From: CAIJMU01 sp035530275
Lineage (GTDB): Bacteria > Spirochaetota > Spirochaetia > Treponematales > Rectinemataceae
Assembly (NCBI GenBank): GCA_035530275.1
Contig: DATKVC010000024.1
Span: 124,001 to 188,000 of the forward strand
DNA length: 64,000 nt
Direction: 5' to 3'
Shown here: positions 8,200 to 16,489 of the stretch, piece by piece
Position numbering within the stretch: position 1 is the first letter of the stretch
How the letters are laid out: each line of letters opens with the position of its first letter
Position numbers and translations under genes: made by a program
The notes under the pieces: generated by a model
Told to the model about the DNA's origin: nothing
Seen by the model: only the letters and a program-made list of their open reading frames with translations
Database searches by the model: none

Positions 8200-9543
8200 A
8201 TGAGACAGATACCTGTCGTATCGAGCGACGAAGGCATCAACGCGATAGTCCGGACGGAATGCGCGCGCTTTGGCAGCGATTTTTCGCCCGTATTCTTCCG
8301 CGCGGTCGAGCCGATACTCGAATTCGTCAAATACGAATTGCCCGATCTCAAAATTCTCAATTTTTCCGATAGGGCCATCGACTGCATGCAGGTGCTCAAG
8401 GAGATACAGGATGATCCCTGGCTCCACTACGGATCTATTATCGCGGTCCACGATGACAACGCCGACAAGTCGGTACTCGACAGGATTCGCGACGCGAACA
8501 TCGTCGCCGTCCTGCCTCGTCGGGAATTCATCAAGAATCTCGGCAGGCTTCTCCGCGTCATCCGACAGAACAAGCAAATCCTGTTTCAACGAGGATTCCA
8601 GCTCCATCTCCTCAAGTCCATGTCCGGCGAGCTCATCATGGACAATGATCCCTTGGACATCACCACCTATGCGAATCTCATCACCAATTATCTCTATAAC
8701 GCCAACCTGATAGGAAAGGAAGAAAAGGAGAGGCTCCACGTCACCCTTCTCGAACTTTTGATCAACGCGGTGGAGCACGGCAACTGCCGCATCGGTTTCG
8801 AGGAAAAGACGGCCTGGCTCGAATCGGGCAAGGACATCATGGAGCTCATTCGCAAAAAAAATGTGGATCCGGCGATCAAGGCGCGCAAGGTCAAGGTCGA
8901 ATACACTATCGCTCCAGATCGCTCGTCCTTTTCGATCGAGGATGAGGGCGAAGGCTTTAATTGGAGAGCCCAATTCGCGAAGAAGGCCGACGAACCGGGG
9001 CTCCACGGCATGGGCATCGGCATGGCCCGGCATTACGTCGAGAATCTCACCTACAGCGAAAGGGGAAATCGCGTCTCATTTTCGATCGAACACAGGAAGG
9101 CGGAGACCAACACTATGCCCCGGATATTCGCCCAGTCCGAGGAAATCAAGGTCAAGGATGGCCAGTACGTCTGCCAGGAAGGCGAAGAATCCGATTTCCT
9201 CTACTACATCGTATCAGGAACCTTCTATGTCTATTCGCGCGGCAAGCTTGTGTCCTCGCTCAGCCCCGACGACATCTTCCTCGGCGAGATGAGTTTTCTC
9301 CTCTCCAACCGCCGCTCGGCGACGGTCGTCGCCCGCGGACCCGCTTCGCTCGTTAAAATATCCAAGCAAGATTTCGTCAACATGATCAAGGAGAATCCCC
9401 ATTACGGCATCTTCCTCGCCCGCCTTCTCGCTCAAAGGCTTGCCCGGCTCAATGTCCGGACCGTAAGGCTCAACGCCGAGTACCAAAAGCTCAAAGCAGA
9501 AAAAGCCGGACCAGAATCCGGTCCGGCCTTGCGAAAGCCCTGA
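8200..9543 (+). CDS. Pseudo-receiver / HATPase / cyclic-nucleotide-binding signalling protein
   Basis: This 447-residue cytosolic protein has three parts. Residues 1-130 resemble a response-regulator receiver but lack the usual phosphoacceptor: the beta-3 end reads PDLKILNFSD. Residues about 150-300 are an RsbW-type HATPase, with N-box LLELLINAVEHGN, then FSIEDEGEGFNW, and LHGMGIGMARHYVE. Residues about 308-430 are a Crp-like cNMP domain with LGEMSFLLSNRRSATVVARG. The layout suggests an anti-sigma- or histidine-kinase-like output gated by a nucleotide. No partner sigma or anti-anti-sigma gene is adjacent. A GTG six bases upstream is an alternative start; I chose the ATG with GGGG five bases before it. 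A -10-like TATAAT is at 8121-8126. Confidence 0.8.
   Translation: MRQIPVVSSDEGINAIVRTECARFGSDFSPVFFRAVEPILEFVKYELPDLKILNFSDRAIDCMQVLKEIQDDPWLHYGSIIAVHDDNADKSVLDRIRDANIVAVLPRREFIKNLGRLLRVIRQNKQILFQRGFQLHLLKSMSGELIMDNDPLDITTYANLITNYLYNANLIGKEEKERLHVTLLELLINAVEHGNCRIGFEEKTAWLESGKDIMELIRKKNVDPAIKARKVKVEYTIAPDRSSFSIEDEGEGFNWRAQFAKKADEPGLHGMGIGMARHYVENLTYSERGNRVSFSIEHRKAETNTMPRIFAQSEEIKVKDGQYVCQEGEESDFLYYIVSGTFYVYSRGKLVSSLSPDDIFLGEMSFLLSNRRSATVVARGPASLVKISKQDFVNMIKENPHYGIFLARLLAQRLARLNVRTVRLNAEYQKLKAEKAGPESGPALRKP
9499..9527 (-). terminator. Intrinsic terminator of the DinB-like gene, inside the opposing gene
   Basis: On the minus strand GCCGGACC, a 7-base loop, GGTCCGGC and then TTTTTC form a good Rho-independent terminator for the gene ending at 9556. 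It lies within the last codons of the convergent plus-strand gene and encodes part of its AGPESGPAL tail. Confidence 0.75.
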
Positions 9544-9555
9544 TCGGGAAAAGTC

Positions 9556-10041
9556 CTAGCGGTGTTCCCAGGCCTCTTTATTCCTCTTGATGAAGCCCTC
9601 ATGGGTCTTGCCGTGATCCCGGTAAAAGGCGAGAAGGTCGACGACGCCCATCTTGCCGTGTTTCGGATGCATGACGAAGAACTCGTTCCAGTCCTTATCG
9701 ACCACGGCCTTGAGGCTCGCACATGCCATCGTACGAAGCCCCTGGGCCAAGCCGAAGCAGGTCCGACCCGGCTGGACCTCGTAATGCAGGCGCTCGTGCC
9801 AATCCTCTTCTTCCCAAACGGGGATATGGAAACCCGGCTGGGCGACCGCCACCCTCAACCGAAAACAGACTGAAAGATCGGCATCGAGAAGATGCACCAG
9901 GTGATCATTCGTGCACCAGGCGTCGGGAATGGGAGGTATGTAGGTAAGAGCCTCGTCGGGCAAGGAAGCCAGGATCATCGCGATGCCTCCGTAGGCATTC
10001 TCGAAGCTACCCACGAGTTCGAGCTTCTCCTTCGTTGTCAT
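9556..10041 (-). CDS. DinB-family putative metal-dependent protein
   Basis: This 161-residue four-helix-bundle protein belongs to the DinB/YfiT type. Candidate metal ligands are His in NDHLVHLLDAD (about residue 47) and the paired His in FYRDHGKTHEGFI (about residues 142-146), as expected for the three-His site of this superfamily. The central WEEEDWHERLHYE adds acidic residues. Members include thiol transferases and damage-induced proteins; no substrate can be assigned. GAGGAGG precedes the ATG. It is convergent with the signalling gene and shares 3' sequence with it through the terminator at 9499-9527. Confidence 0.72.
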   Translation of the reverse strand: MTTKEKLELVGSFENAYGGIAMILASLPDEALTYIPPIPDAWCTNDHLVHLLDADLSVCFRLRVAVAQPGFHIPVWEEEDWHERLHYEVQPGRTCFGLAQGLRTMACASLKAVVDKDWNEFFVMHPKHGKMGVVDLLAFYRDHGKTHEGFIKRNKEAWEHR

Positions 10042-10141
10042 GACGACCTCCTCGGGCAGCCATTCGCTCGACGGCGCCCATACCTGGAATTCTAGTGCCC
10101 GGACCTTCGGGCCGCCAGTGCGATCGGATGCAACTCCCTCG

Positions 10142-10177
10142 AAAAAAAAGCCGCCGCCTTCGATCTGAAGGGGCGGC
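10142..10177 (-). terminator. Terminator of the rpmH-yidC-jag operon
   Basis: On the minus strand GCCGCC-CCTTC-AGATC-GAAGG-CGGCGGC is followed by eight T residues. The long GC-rich stem and T tract lie 23 bases after the jag stop. Confidence 0.9.
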
Positions 10178-10199
10178 CCTTATGGCTGGTCGACAAAAC

Positions 10200-10901
10200 T
10201 TATGGCCGACCCCGAAAATGGACCCTGACCTGCTTGTACAGTCCCTCGCCCTCGCTCTTCGTCGTCACGTCGACGATGTCGTTGAGGGTCGTGTGGACGA
10301 TTCGGCGCTCAAAGGGATTCATGGGTTCGAGAAGAATCGACTGCCTCGTCTTCCGAACCTCCTCGGCCGTGTCGTAGGCGAGCCGGACGAGGGACTCCTC
10401 GCGACGAATCCTGTAATTCTCCGAATCGAGGATCACCCGGACGTCGTCCCTGCCGGCCCGGCCGGCATAGACGTTGACGAGAAGTTGGAGTGCATCCAGG
10501 TTCTTGCCCTTCTTCCCGATAATGATCGACGCGTGCTCGCTATCGATGCGAAGCCCGAGCTTCCTGTCCTCGCGAAAGACGACGGAAACCTCCGCGTCGT
10601 AGCCCATGCCCTCGATGACCTTCTTCGTGAAGCCGACGACGGCATCCTCGAACTCGCCGGAAATAGGAATGGCTGGGGCTTCCTCACGCGCAGGCTCAGC
10701 CCTTTCGTTCCGGGCTCCAGAAGATACCGGGGCCGGTGTCTCAGAACTGTGGACGCGAATTTTCACATGTCCCTTGCGGAAAATGCCTCCAGCCTCCGAT
10801 TCGAGGATTTCCACGTCGAATCCATCCCGCTCGAGCCCGAGTTCGCGAATAGCCGCGTCTATCGCTTCCTTTTCCGTCCTTCCTTCAAACTCGTGGACCA
10901 T
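10200..10901 (-). CDS. jag: RNA-binding protein Jag/KhpB
   Basis: This 233-residue protein has the Jag layout. A Jag-N domain (residues about 1-55: EFEGRTEKEAIDAAIRELG and then VEILESEAGGIF) is followed by a short linker, a KH domain with IIGKKGKNLDALQLLVN, and a terminal R3H domain with MNPFERRIVHTTLND. KhpB/Jag binds RNA and affects cell division and envelope gene expression. I chose the ATG at 10901 with GGGAG seven bases upstream; a GTG at 10916 would add five residues. It is the last gene of the operon, closely linked to yidC as in many bacteria. Confidence 0.93.
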   Translation of the reverse strand: MVHEFEGRTEKEAIDAAIRELGLERDGFDVEILESEAGGIFRKGHVKIRVHSSETPAPVSSGARNERAEPAREEAPAIPISGEFEDAVVGFTKKVIEGMGYDAEVSVVFREDRKLGLRIDSEHASIIIGKKGKNLDALQLLVNVYAGRAGRDDVRVILDSENYRIRREESLVRLAYDTAEEVRKTRQSILLEPMNPFERRIVHTTLNDIVDVTTKSEGEGLYKQVRVHFRGRP

Positions 10902-10912
10902 ATGTATCTCCC

Positions 10913-12742
10913 TCACTTACCGAGGCGCGCGGCTGCGGCCTTGGCCTTGTGGACCTTGATGTAATCATTGATGACCAATTGCTGCACGATCGTCAGGAGA
11001 TTGTTGGCGATCCAGTAAACCAAGAGGCCCGAGGGTACGTTGTACAGGACGAAGAAGAACATGATCGGCATGCCGTACATCATGATCTTCATCTGGCTCG
11101 CACTCTGGCCGGTCTGGGGCATCTGCGTGAACTTGCCGTAGAGGAGCTGACTTCCGACATAGATGATCGGAAGGAGACGGAGGTCGGTCCAACCGAGAAG
11201 GGGAATCTGGAACCCGCCGAAATGCCAAACCGACTCGGGCATCGAGAGATCGGGAATCCATCCGGGGATGAAGCCCGCGCCGCGAAGGTCGAATTGGGTG
11301 TTGAACAGGTTGTACATCGCGATGAAGAGGGGGAATTGAATGAGGAGGGGCAGACAGCCCGACATCGGGTTGTAGCCTTCCTTCTTATAGAACTCGGCCA
11401 GCTCCTGGTTGAGCTTTTGCGGGTTGTTCTTGTACTTGGCCTGGATTTCCGCCATTTTCGGCTGCAGTTCGGCCATCCGCGCGGAAGCCATCGAGCTCTT
11501 TCGCGACAGGGGGAAGAATAGAACCTTGACGAGTATAGTGAGGAGGATGATCGAGACGCCATGGTTCGGAATGACCTTGTAGAACAGGCCCATGATGAAC
11601 TTCATGAGGTCTTCGAGGGGCTTGAGGATGTTCGCGTTGTCGAGGACGTTCTCGAGCTGAAGATCCTTGAGCTGGAAGCCGTTGCGGTCGCTATAGTCGT
11701 ACTTCGAGAGATCGGAGTTGAGGTTCGGGCCGAAGTAGAAATACCAGGTATCCGTCTGCGAACTGGCGGGAATTGCAGGACGCGAGAAGGCCATGGCCGT
11801 CGTCTGCGTAGTGCTCGGCGCCGATTCGGTGAAGGTGGTCTTGTAGCTCACCAACTGGGGAATGGCGATGAAGGTAAAATACTTGCCCGTAATGGCGGAC
11901 CACAGGGGCTGGACGTTCGGGTTCCAGGGCTGATTCTTCTGCTTTTCTTCGGTGCGCTTGCCTGCCGCGAAGACAAGGATCTTGCGGACATCTCCGCCCG
12001 AACCGGTCTGCGTAATGGTCGGTCCGATTCGCGGGCCGAAGGATAGGGTATAGGCTTCACCGTTCTGGTTGAGGGGAAGGGGGGCGTTCTCCGAGTTTTC
12101 GAGTTCGACCGCGAGGCCGAAAAGATATTCCCCGTCATGGAAGGAGTAGACCTTCTTGTAGGTGAAGGGCACCGGATTCGGGTTTCCAGGAACGGCCGCG
12201 AAGAGGGTCCGAGAGAACTCGATGGTCTTCGGATTGATCATGCGGACGTTCATCAGATCGCTCATCGGAGCGGCATTGACGTCCCCAAAGGCCACCGAGA
12301 AGCCCCTTACGTCAGGGGTGCCTGGCGGGAAGATGTCGACCAAGGAATTAAGATCCTTGTGCTTCTTCAGCTTGAGCGAAATGAGCTCACCGCCCTTGTT
12401 GGTAAAGGTCGCCGCAAGGAGATCCGTATCGATTTCGTAGGTCTGCTCGGCCGCGGGGGCCTCGACGGGGGGAAGGGGCTTGGGCGCTGCCTGCTTCGCG
12501 ACGGGCTTGCTCGTCGTCGCCGAGGGAGCCTCGGCGAGGATGGTCGCGCCGCCGGAAACGGGGCCCGTCGCCTGCGCGGTCGGAGCCGTCTGGGTTTGTG
12601 TTTCTGCCGCTTGGGGGGCTCTCTGGCTTTGAGGGAAGAAAGTCCCTTGAATCCAGAAGCCGGCGGTAATCACGATGACGGAAAGGGCGACTGCGATAAT
12701 CGTCCTTTTGTTGTCGTCTGAGTCGTTGTTGATGATGCTCAT
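10913..12742 (-). CDS. yidC: Membrane protein insertase YidC
   Basis: This is a 609-residue YidC/Oxa1 insertase of the Gram-negative form. A first membrane helix at about residues 14-33 (IIAVALSVIVITAGFWIQG) is followed by a Pro/Ala/Thr-rich linker and a large periplasmic domain. The conserved C-terminal core runs from about residue 385 to 595, including LFFPLSRKSSMASARMAELQPKM, the cytoplasmic loop, and NPMSGCLPLLIQFPLFIAMYNL. The C-terminus is basic (KVHKAKAAAARLGK), as needed for ribosome contact. Its ATG overlaps the yidD stop. YidC folds and inserts inner-membrane proteins with or without SecYEG. Confidence 0.96.
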   Translation of the reverse strand: MSIINNDSDDNKRTIIAVALSVIVITAGFWIQGTFFPQSQRAPQAAETQTQTAPTAQATGPVSGGATILAEAPSATTSKPVAKQAAPKPLPPVEAPAAEQTYEIDTDLLAATFTNKGGELISLKLKKHKDLNSLVDIFPPGTPDVRGFSVAFGDVNAAPMSDLMNVRMINPKTIEFSRTLFAAVPGNPNPVPFTYKKVYSFHDGEYLFGLAVELENSENAPLPLNQNGEAYTLSFGPRIGPTITQTGSGGDVRKILVFAAGKRTEEKQKNQPWNPNVQPLWSAITGKYFTFIAIPQLVSYKTTFTESAPSTTQTTAMAFSRPAIPASSQTDTWYFYFGPNLNSDLSKYDYSDRNGFQLKDLQLENVLDNANILKPLEDLMKFIMGLFYKVIPNHGVSIILLTILVKVLFFPLSRKSSMASARMAELQPKMAEIQAKYKNNPQKLNQELAEFYKKEGYNPMSGCLPLLIQFPLFIAMYNLFNTQFDLRGAGFIPGWIPDLSMPESVWHFGGFQIPLLGWTDLRLLPIIYVGSQLLYGKFTQMPQTGQSASQMKIMMYGMPIMFFFVLYNVPSGLLVYWIANNLLTIVQQLVINDYIKVHKAKAAAARLGK

Positions 12743-12963
12743 GGTACTGGGTCAAAGCCTCCCGGATTGAGTGGATGACAGCGGAGGATGCGCCTTATTG
12801 CCAGCCAGGAGCCCTTCCCTGGACCATACTTGGATATGGCTTCATAGGCATAGGCCGAGCAGGTCGGATAGAACCGGCACGAGGGAGGCAGCATCGGAGA
12901 AATGAGTTTCCTGTAAACGGAAATGAGGAAAAGAAGCGGAAAGGACAAGATCTTCTTAATCAT
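12739..12963 (-). CDS. yidD: Membrane protein insertion efficiency factor YidD
   Basis: This small protein (74 aa) contains the full YidD signature: FLISVYRKLISPMLPPSCRF, then YPTCSAYAYEAI, and LRCHPLNPGGFDPVP at the C-terminus. The two Cys clusters and the amphipathic N-terminus are intact. It overlaps rnpA by four bases upstream and yidC by four bases downstream (ATGA), so rnpA-yidD-yidC are translationally coupled. YidD assists YidC-dependent insertion at the inner membrane. Confidence 0.96.
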   Translation of the reverse strand: MIKKILSFPLLFLISVYRKLISPMLPPSCRFYPTCSAYAYEAISKYGPGKGSWLAIRRILRCHPLNPGGFDPVP

Positions 12964-13313
12964 CGAGTGCCAAGTATTCCGGCCTGTCGAAGGAGGCGAG
13001 ACAGCTGATCCGAACGTTCGACATAATCGTCAGCGCCTGGATAGACGACGACGACACAGTCCTGCCCAACGCTGCCGAATCCCGCCTTTGAGAGCCGCCA
13101 AATTTCCCGCAAAAGTCGCTTGATCCGATTCCTCGCGATAGCGCCGGAAAAGGACTTCACGGGAACTATCACGATCCTGCTCGTCGTCCGCCCATTGGGG
13201 AGGGCGTGAAGCCGCATGCCTTTGCAGGAATAGCGGCGACCGGATTCGAAGACTTTGTCGATCTCCGGCTTCGTCCTGACGCGATCGCTTTTCGGAAAGT
13301 CTTGGCGGGCAAT
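12960..13313 (-). CDS. rnpA: Ribonuclease P protein component, apparent ATT start
   Basis: This is the protein subunit of RNase P, 117 residues if it starts at ATT. The first ATG in frame (13217) would begin in mid-domain and remove FPKSDRVRTKPEIDKVFESG, which is the conserved N-terminal part of RnpA. No ATG, GTG, TTG or CTG lies upstream in frame after the rpmH stop. ATT at 13313 is preceded by GGAGG at a seven-base distance. The RNR motif region AIARNRIKRLLREIWR is intact. The gene follows rpmH by 28 bases and overlaps yidD. The assignment is firm; the unusual start is inferred. Confidence 0.9.
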   Translation of the reverse strand: MARQDFPKSDRVRTKPEIDKVFESGRRYSCKGMRLHALPNGRTTSRIVIVPVKSFSGAIARNRIKRLLREIWRLSKAGFGSVGQDCVVVVYPGADDYVERSDQLSRLLRQAGILGTR

Positions 13314-13341
13314 GGTGCTGCCTCCGCCCGTATCGACGGGC

Positions 13342-13497
13342 TCAGTACTTCTTCTTCTCGTCGGAGGCGGTGAGCTTGAGCCTTCCCTTGGCGCGACGGC
13401 GCTTCAGCACGAGGCGACCGCCCTTGGTCGCCATGCGCGCGCGAAAACCGAACTTGCGATTGCGGCGAACCTTGCTGGGCTGGTAGGTGCGTTTCAT
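13342..13497 (-). CDS. rpmH: Ribosomal protein L34
   Basis: This 51-residue basic protein starts MKRTYQPSKVRRNRKFGFRA and continues with MATKGGRLVLKRRRAKGR, which is L34. The C-terminus KLTASDEKKKY is slightly longer than usual (44-47 residues is typical). It opens the rpmH-rnpA-yidD-yidC-jag operon from the promoter at 13581-13609, and its stop is 28 bases before the rnpA start. Confidence 0.97.
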   Translation of the reverse strand: MKRTYQPSKVRRNRKFGFRARMATKGGRLVLKRRRAKGRLKLTASDEKKKY

Positions 13498-13580
13498 GTT
13501 CAGGACTCCTTGGCATATGGTAGACGTCGACGTTCCACGGGAGCGAAACGAAGACGATCCGTTCGGGGAAAGGTTCGCCG

Positions 13581-13609
13581 AGTATAGGCAGAGAACGAGC
13601 TTTGGTCAA
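13581..13609 (-). promoter_or_regulatory. Sigma-70 promoter of the rpmH operon
   Basis: On the minus strand TTGACC (13604-13609) and TATACT (13581-13586) are 17 bases apart, a near-consensus promoter about 84 bases before rpmH. The remaining spacer to dciA (13610-13729) shows only a short CCACCATGGGTGG palindrome. Confidence 0.75.
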
Positions 13610-13729
13610 TGCCGATGCGGTATTGAAGAGGTAAGAATCCTTTGCCCATGAGGAGATACACCACAGGTAGAGGGAATTTTCCGCATCCCTCCACCATGGG
13701 TGGTAGAGCCCTTTGAGCTCCCAGAAATG

Positions 13730-14239
13730 CTATTTTCCCGACTGAAGCGTGTCCTTAAGACTCACAAGAAGGGCTTTGAGGGCGGGATCCGCAATATCGT
13801 CAAGATTTCTTTTTTCTGCCGTCGCCGATCCTCCCACGTCGGAGTCTGCTACGTCGGCATTTGATGCGCTTATCGCTATTTCTTGCGAACCAGGCTTCTG
13901 GGCTGAATGCGCGGAGTTGCCGGAGCCTGGCGAGGGTCTCGGCATACCAAGCTTGAAGGCAATCGAGCGCAAGTTGAATTCCGGAAACCTCGTCGCGATA
14001 CCGTCGAGGATGGCCGTTTGCCTGAGTTGGAGGAGCTGAATCCAGCCCGGATGTTCTGCCTCAATGAGAAGCACGCCGTTATTTATATCCGCAATATGGG
14101 AATGGGCGGCTAGCTGTTCGCCCACGAGAAATTTCCAGCTCGCGAAAAACTCGGCGTAGCGACCGCCACGTCTCAGTTTCTCCTCATCGAAAAAGGCCGA
14201 GAGAACCTCACGGGCCGTCTTGATGCGTGAATCGTCCAT
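13730..14239 (-). CDS. dciA: DUF721 protein, probable DciA helicase-loading factor
   Basis: This 169-residue protein has an N-terminal DUF721 domain (residues about 1-95). Its marks are WKFLVGEQLAAHSHIADINNGVLLIEAEHPGWIQLLQLRQTAIL, matching the KH-like core of DciA. The C-terminal half is low-complexity (Ser/Ala-rich), ending ALLVSLKDTLQSGK. DciA assists DnaB loading in bacteria without DnaC/DnaI, and its position after dnaA-dnaN-recF fits. I chose the ATG at 14239, which overlaps the end of recF by 32 bases; no strong ribosome site is seen, so coupling is likely. Confidence 0.85.
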   Translation of the reverse strand: MDDSRIKTAREVLSAFFDEEKLRRGGRYAEFFASWKFLVGEQLAAHSHIADINNGVLLIEAEHPGWIQLLQLRQTAILDGIATRFPEFNLRSIAFKLGMPRPSPGSGNSAHSAQKPGSQEIAISASNADVADSDVGGSATAEKRNLDDIADPALKALLVSLKDTLQSGK

Positions 14240-15314
14240 CAACGACACGGTATACCAGAGAACCGTCCAGTCGATAGCCCTCCCAATCCTCGCCCGGAAG
14301 GAAGGTGAAGATAGCCTGCGATGAGGGCGGCAAGGTGGAGAAGAAGCGCTTCCTTCGATCCGGGTCGAGTTCGAGAAGAACATCATCGAGCAAAAGCAGC
14401 GGTTCACGCCCTGTTTGGGCATAAAAGTGACGCGCCTGGCTCGATCTCAGCACTAGCGAAAGAAGCCGCAACTGCCCCGTGGAGGCGGTCGCCGAAAAAT
14501 CCCTGCCCTCGGCGACAAAACCCCAGCGATCGCGATGCGGCCCCGAAAGGCTCGTCTTCATGATGAGTTCTTCGCGTCTTCGGGAGGCCAGTCTTTGGAC
14601 GACGGCATCGATGCTGCCGGCTTCGCCTTCCTTCCAATTGGGCAGATAGCGCAGCTGGACCTCCAGGCCCAGTCGGGCAACCTCCTCGAATACCTTCGAA
14701 AAGGGCTCGGAAAAGGCGGAAGCCAGGGCTCTGCGCTCGGCTACAAGATCCAAGCCCTTCGCGGCGAGCTGCTGGTCGAGAACGTCTAGAAGTCCCTCGC
14801 GCGCCTCTTTAAGCGCTGCATTCCTCTGCAGAAGGATCTTGCGGTAGTCGCGGAGAAGGTCGATATAGCCGAGCGAAACGAGCCCCGCGGTCTGGTCGAA
14901 AAAAAAACGTCGCCGCTCGGGCTCTCCCGCGGCGAAGGAAAAGTCGTCATGACAATAGACGACGGCGGGATTGAGATCGACGAGTTCCTTGCGATCTCTT
15001 ACCGGCTTTCCTTCGCGCCGTATTTCTTTCGCCCTGTTTTTCCAGACGACGGAAATCCTTTCCGGCAGAACCTTGTCTTTCAGATCGCGAAGAATCGTTC
15101 CCTCGGCGGCAAAAGCCCCTTCTCCCCGACGGGCAATATCTCCATCCACCTGCCCCCGGAACGAAGTTCCGTAGGAAAGGTAGTAGATTGCCTCGAGAAG
15201 ATTGGTCTTTCCCTGGCCATTTTCACCGATGAGAAATATTCGCGACGCCGAAAGGTCAATCTGTCCATCGGCCAGGTTTCGCCAAGCCGACAGACGGATT
15301 GATGTGAGGGGCAC
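14208..15314 (-). CDS. recF: DNA replication and repair protein RecF
   Basis: This is a 368-residue RecF. An SMC-like ATPase head is visible: Walker A IGENGQGKTNLLEAI at about residue 30, the signature STGQLRLLSLVLRSS at about residue 280, and Walker B LLLLDDVLLELD at about residue 305. The N-terminus MPLTSIRLSAWRNLADGQI is typical. It acts in RecFOR-dependent gap repair and loading of RecA. A run of nine A residues in the plus strand at about 14899 encodes RFFFD without frameshift. It lies 29 bases after dnaN. Confidence 0.95.
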   Translation of the reverse strand: MPLTSIRLSAWRNLADGQIDLSASRIFLIGENGQGKTNLLEAIYYLSYGTSFRGQVDGDIARRGEGAFAAEGTILRDLKDKVLPERISVVWKNRAKEIRREGKPVRDRKELVDLNPAVVYCHDDFSFAAGEPERRRFFFDQTAGLVSLGYIDLLRDYRKILLQRNAALKEAREGLLDVLDQQLAAKGLDLVAERRALASAFSEPFSKVFEEVARLGLEVQLRYLPNWKEGEAGSIDAVVQRLASRRREELIMKTSLSGPHRDRWGFVAEGRDFSATASTGQLRLLSLVLRSSQARHFYAQTGREPLLLLDDVLLELDPDRRKRFFSTLPPSSQAIFTFLPGEDWEGYRLDGSLVYRVVDGRFTHQDGP

Positions 15315-15343
15315 CGGCGCTTTCTCGTAGAGGTGGAGTCTTA

Positions 15344-16447
15344 TTATTCCAGCTGCATCGGCATGACGATATGGAAATAATCGCCATGAGGTTCCGGGGA
15401 CAGAGTTATCGCCTTCGACGCTTCGGTGAACTGGATATTTACCTCTTCGGCATTCATAGCCTTGAGAGGATCTTCGACATATTTGTAATTGAGAGCGATC
15501 GTGACTTCGTCTCCATCGTAGCGACAGGGCACTTCTTCCCGTGCGGCGCCAAGTTCGCTTTCCTCCGAGAAAAGGGACAGAACACCAGGGGTAAGCCCGA
15601 AATAGGTCCGGTGAGATTTTTGCTCGACGAAAATGGATACGCGTTTGAGAGCCTCGATGAGATCGGCGCGTCGAACGAAAATTGAATTCTTTTGAGACTC
15701 AGGAATGACCTTTTGATAGTTCGGAAACTGCCCTTCGATAAGAACCGTTGAAAGGTGGTAGTTGCCGAACCTTACAAAGAGGTTTTTATCGGTAACGGCT
15801 AGGTCGATCATCCCTTCGTCGGGCGCTCGGCGAGCTACAATGGCAAGAAGCTTCGGCGGGACGATGACGCCTTTGAACTCCGGCAGTCCCCCATCGATGT
15901 CTTTTCGAACATAAGCGAGGCGCCGACCGTCGGTGGCTACCATGACGAGGCCATCCTGGTGACGCTCGAGGAAGACGCCGTTCATGAAATAGCGTGTCTC
16001 ATCGTCGGAAACGGCGAATACCGTTTGAACAATCATTTCTTTGAGCTCGCGAGCGGGAATCGAGAACCAAGCGTCTTCGGGGGCGACTGGCAGTTCGGGG
16101 AACTTTTCGCTCGAAATCGTCTTTATCTGGAACCGTACTTTCTTGAAGGTCGGCTTGATGATGACTTTCTGGTCGTCATGATCGATTTCAATTTCGCCGT
16201 CGGGAAGGGAGGAAAGAACTCCAGAGAGCTTGTCACAAAAGACGGTAGACGTTCCTGCTTCGGAGACCTCGACGGGAATTCTGGTTTCGAAAGCGACCTT
16301 GATATCCGTTGCGCGAATGACAAGGCTTCCTTCGGTAGCATCCAAGAGGACGTTCGACATGATGGAGAGGGCATTTTTCGATGCCACGATTTCTTGGGCA
16401 ATGGCTATTTCATGGAGAAGCGTTGTTTTCTCGCAGGAGAATTTCAT
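15344..16447 (-). CDS. dnaN: DNA polymerase III sliding clamp, beta subunit
   Basis: This 367-residue protein is full length with three clamp domains. The start MKFSCEKTTLLHEIAIAQEIVASKNALSIM is a standard beta-clamp N-terminus. VVATDGRRLAYV is in the middle domain, and the C-terminus ends in IVMPMQLE, matching the conserved hydrophobic MPMR/Q-L motif of the binding pocket. AAGGGGGCC precedes the start codon. It lies between recF and dnaA, with 299 bases of AT-rich origin-like sequence between dnaN and dnaA. Confidence 0.96.
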   Translation of the reverse strand: MKFSCEKTTLLHEIAIAQEIVASKNALSIMSNVLLDATEGSLVIRATDIKVAFETRIPVEVSEAGTSTVFCDKLSGVLSSLPDGEIEIDHDDQKVIIKPTFKKVRFQIKTISSEKFPELPVAPEDAWFSIPARELKEMIVQTVFAVSDDETRYFMNGVFLERHQDGLVMVATDGRRLAYVRKDIDGGLPEFKGVIVPPKLLAIVARRAPDEGMIDLAVTDKNLFVRFGNYHLSTVLIEGQFPNYQKVIPESQKNSIFVRRADLIEALKRVSIFVEQKSHRTYFGLTPGVLSLFSEESELGAAREEVPCRYDGDEVTIALNYKYVEDPLKAMNAEEVNIQFTEASKAITLSPEPHGDYFHIVMPMQLE

Positions 16448-16489
16448 GCAAGGCCCCCTTCGCGTCCAGTATAGCGAATAGGACAGACT

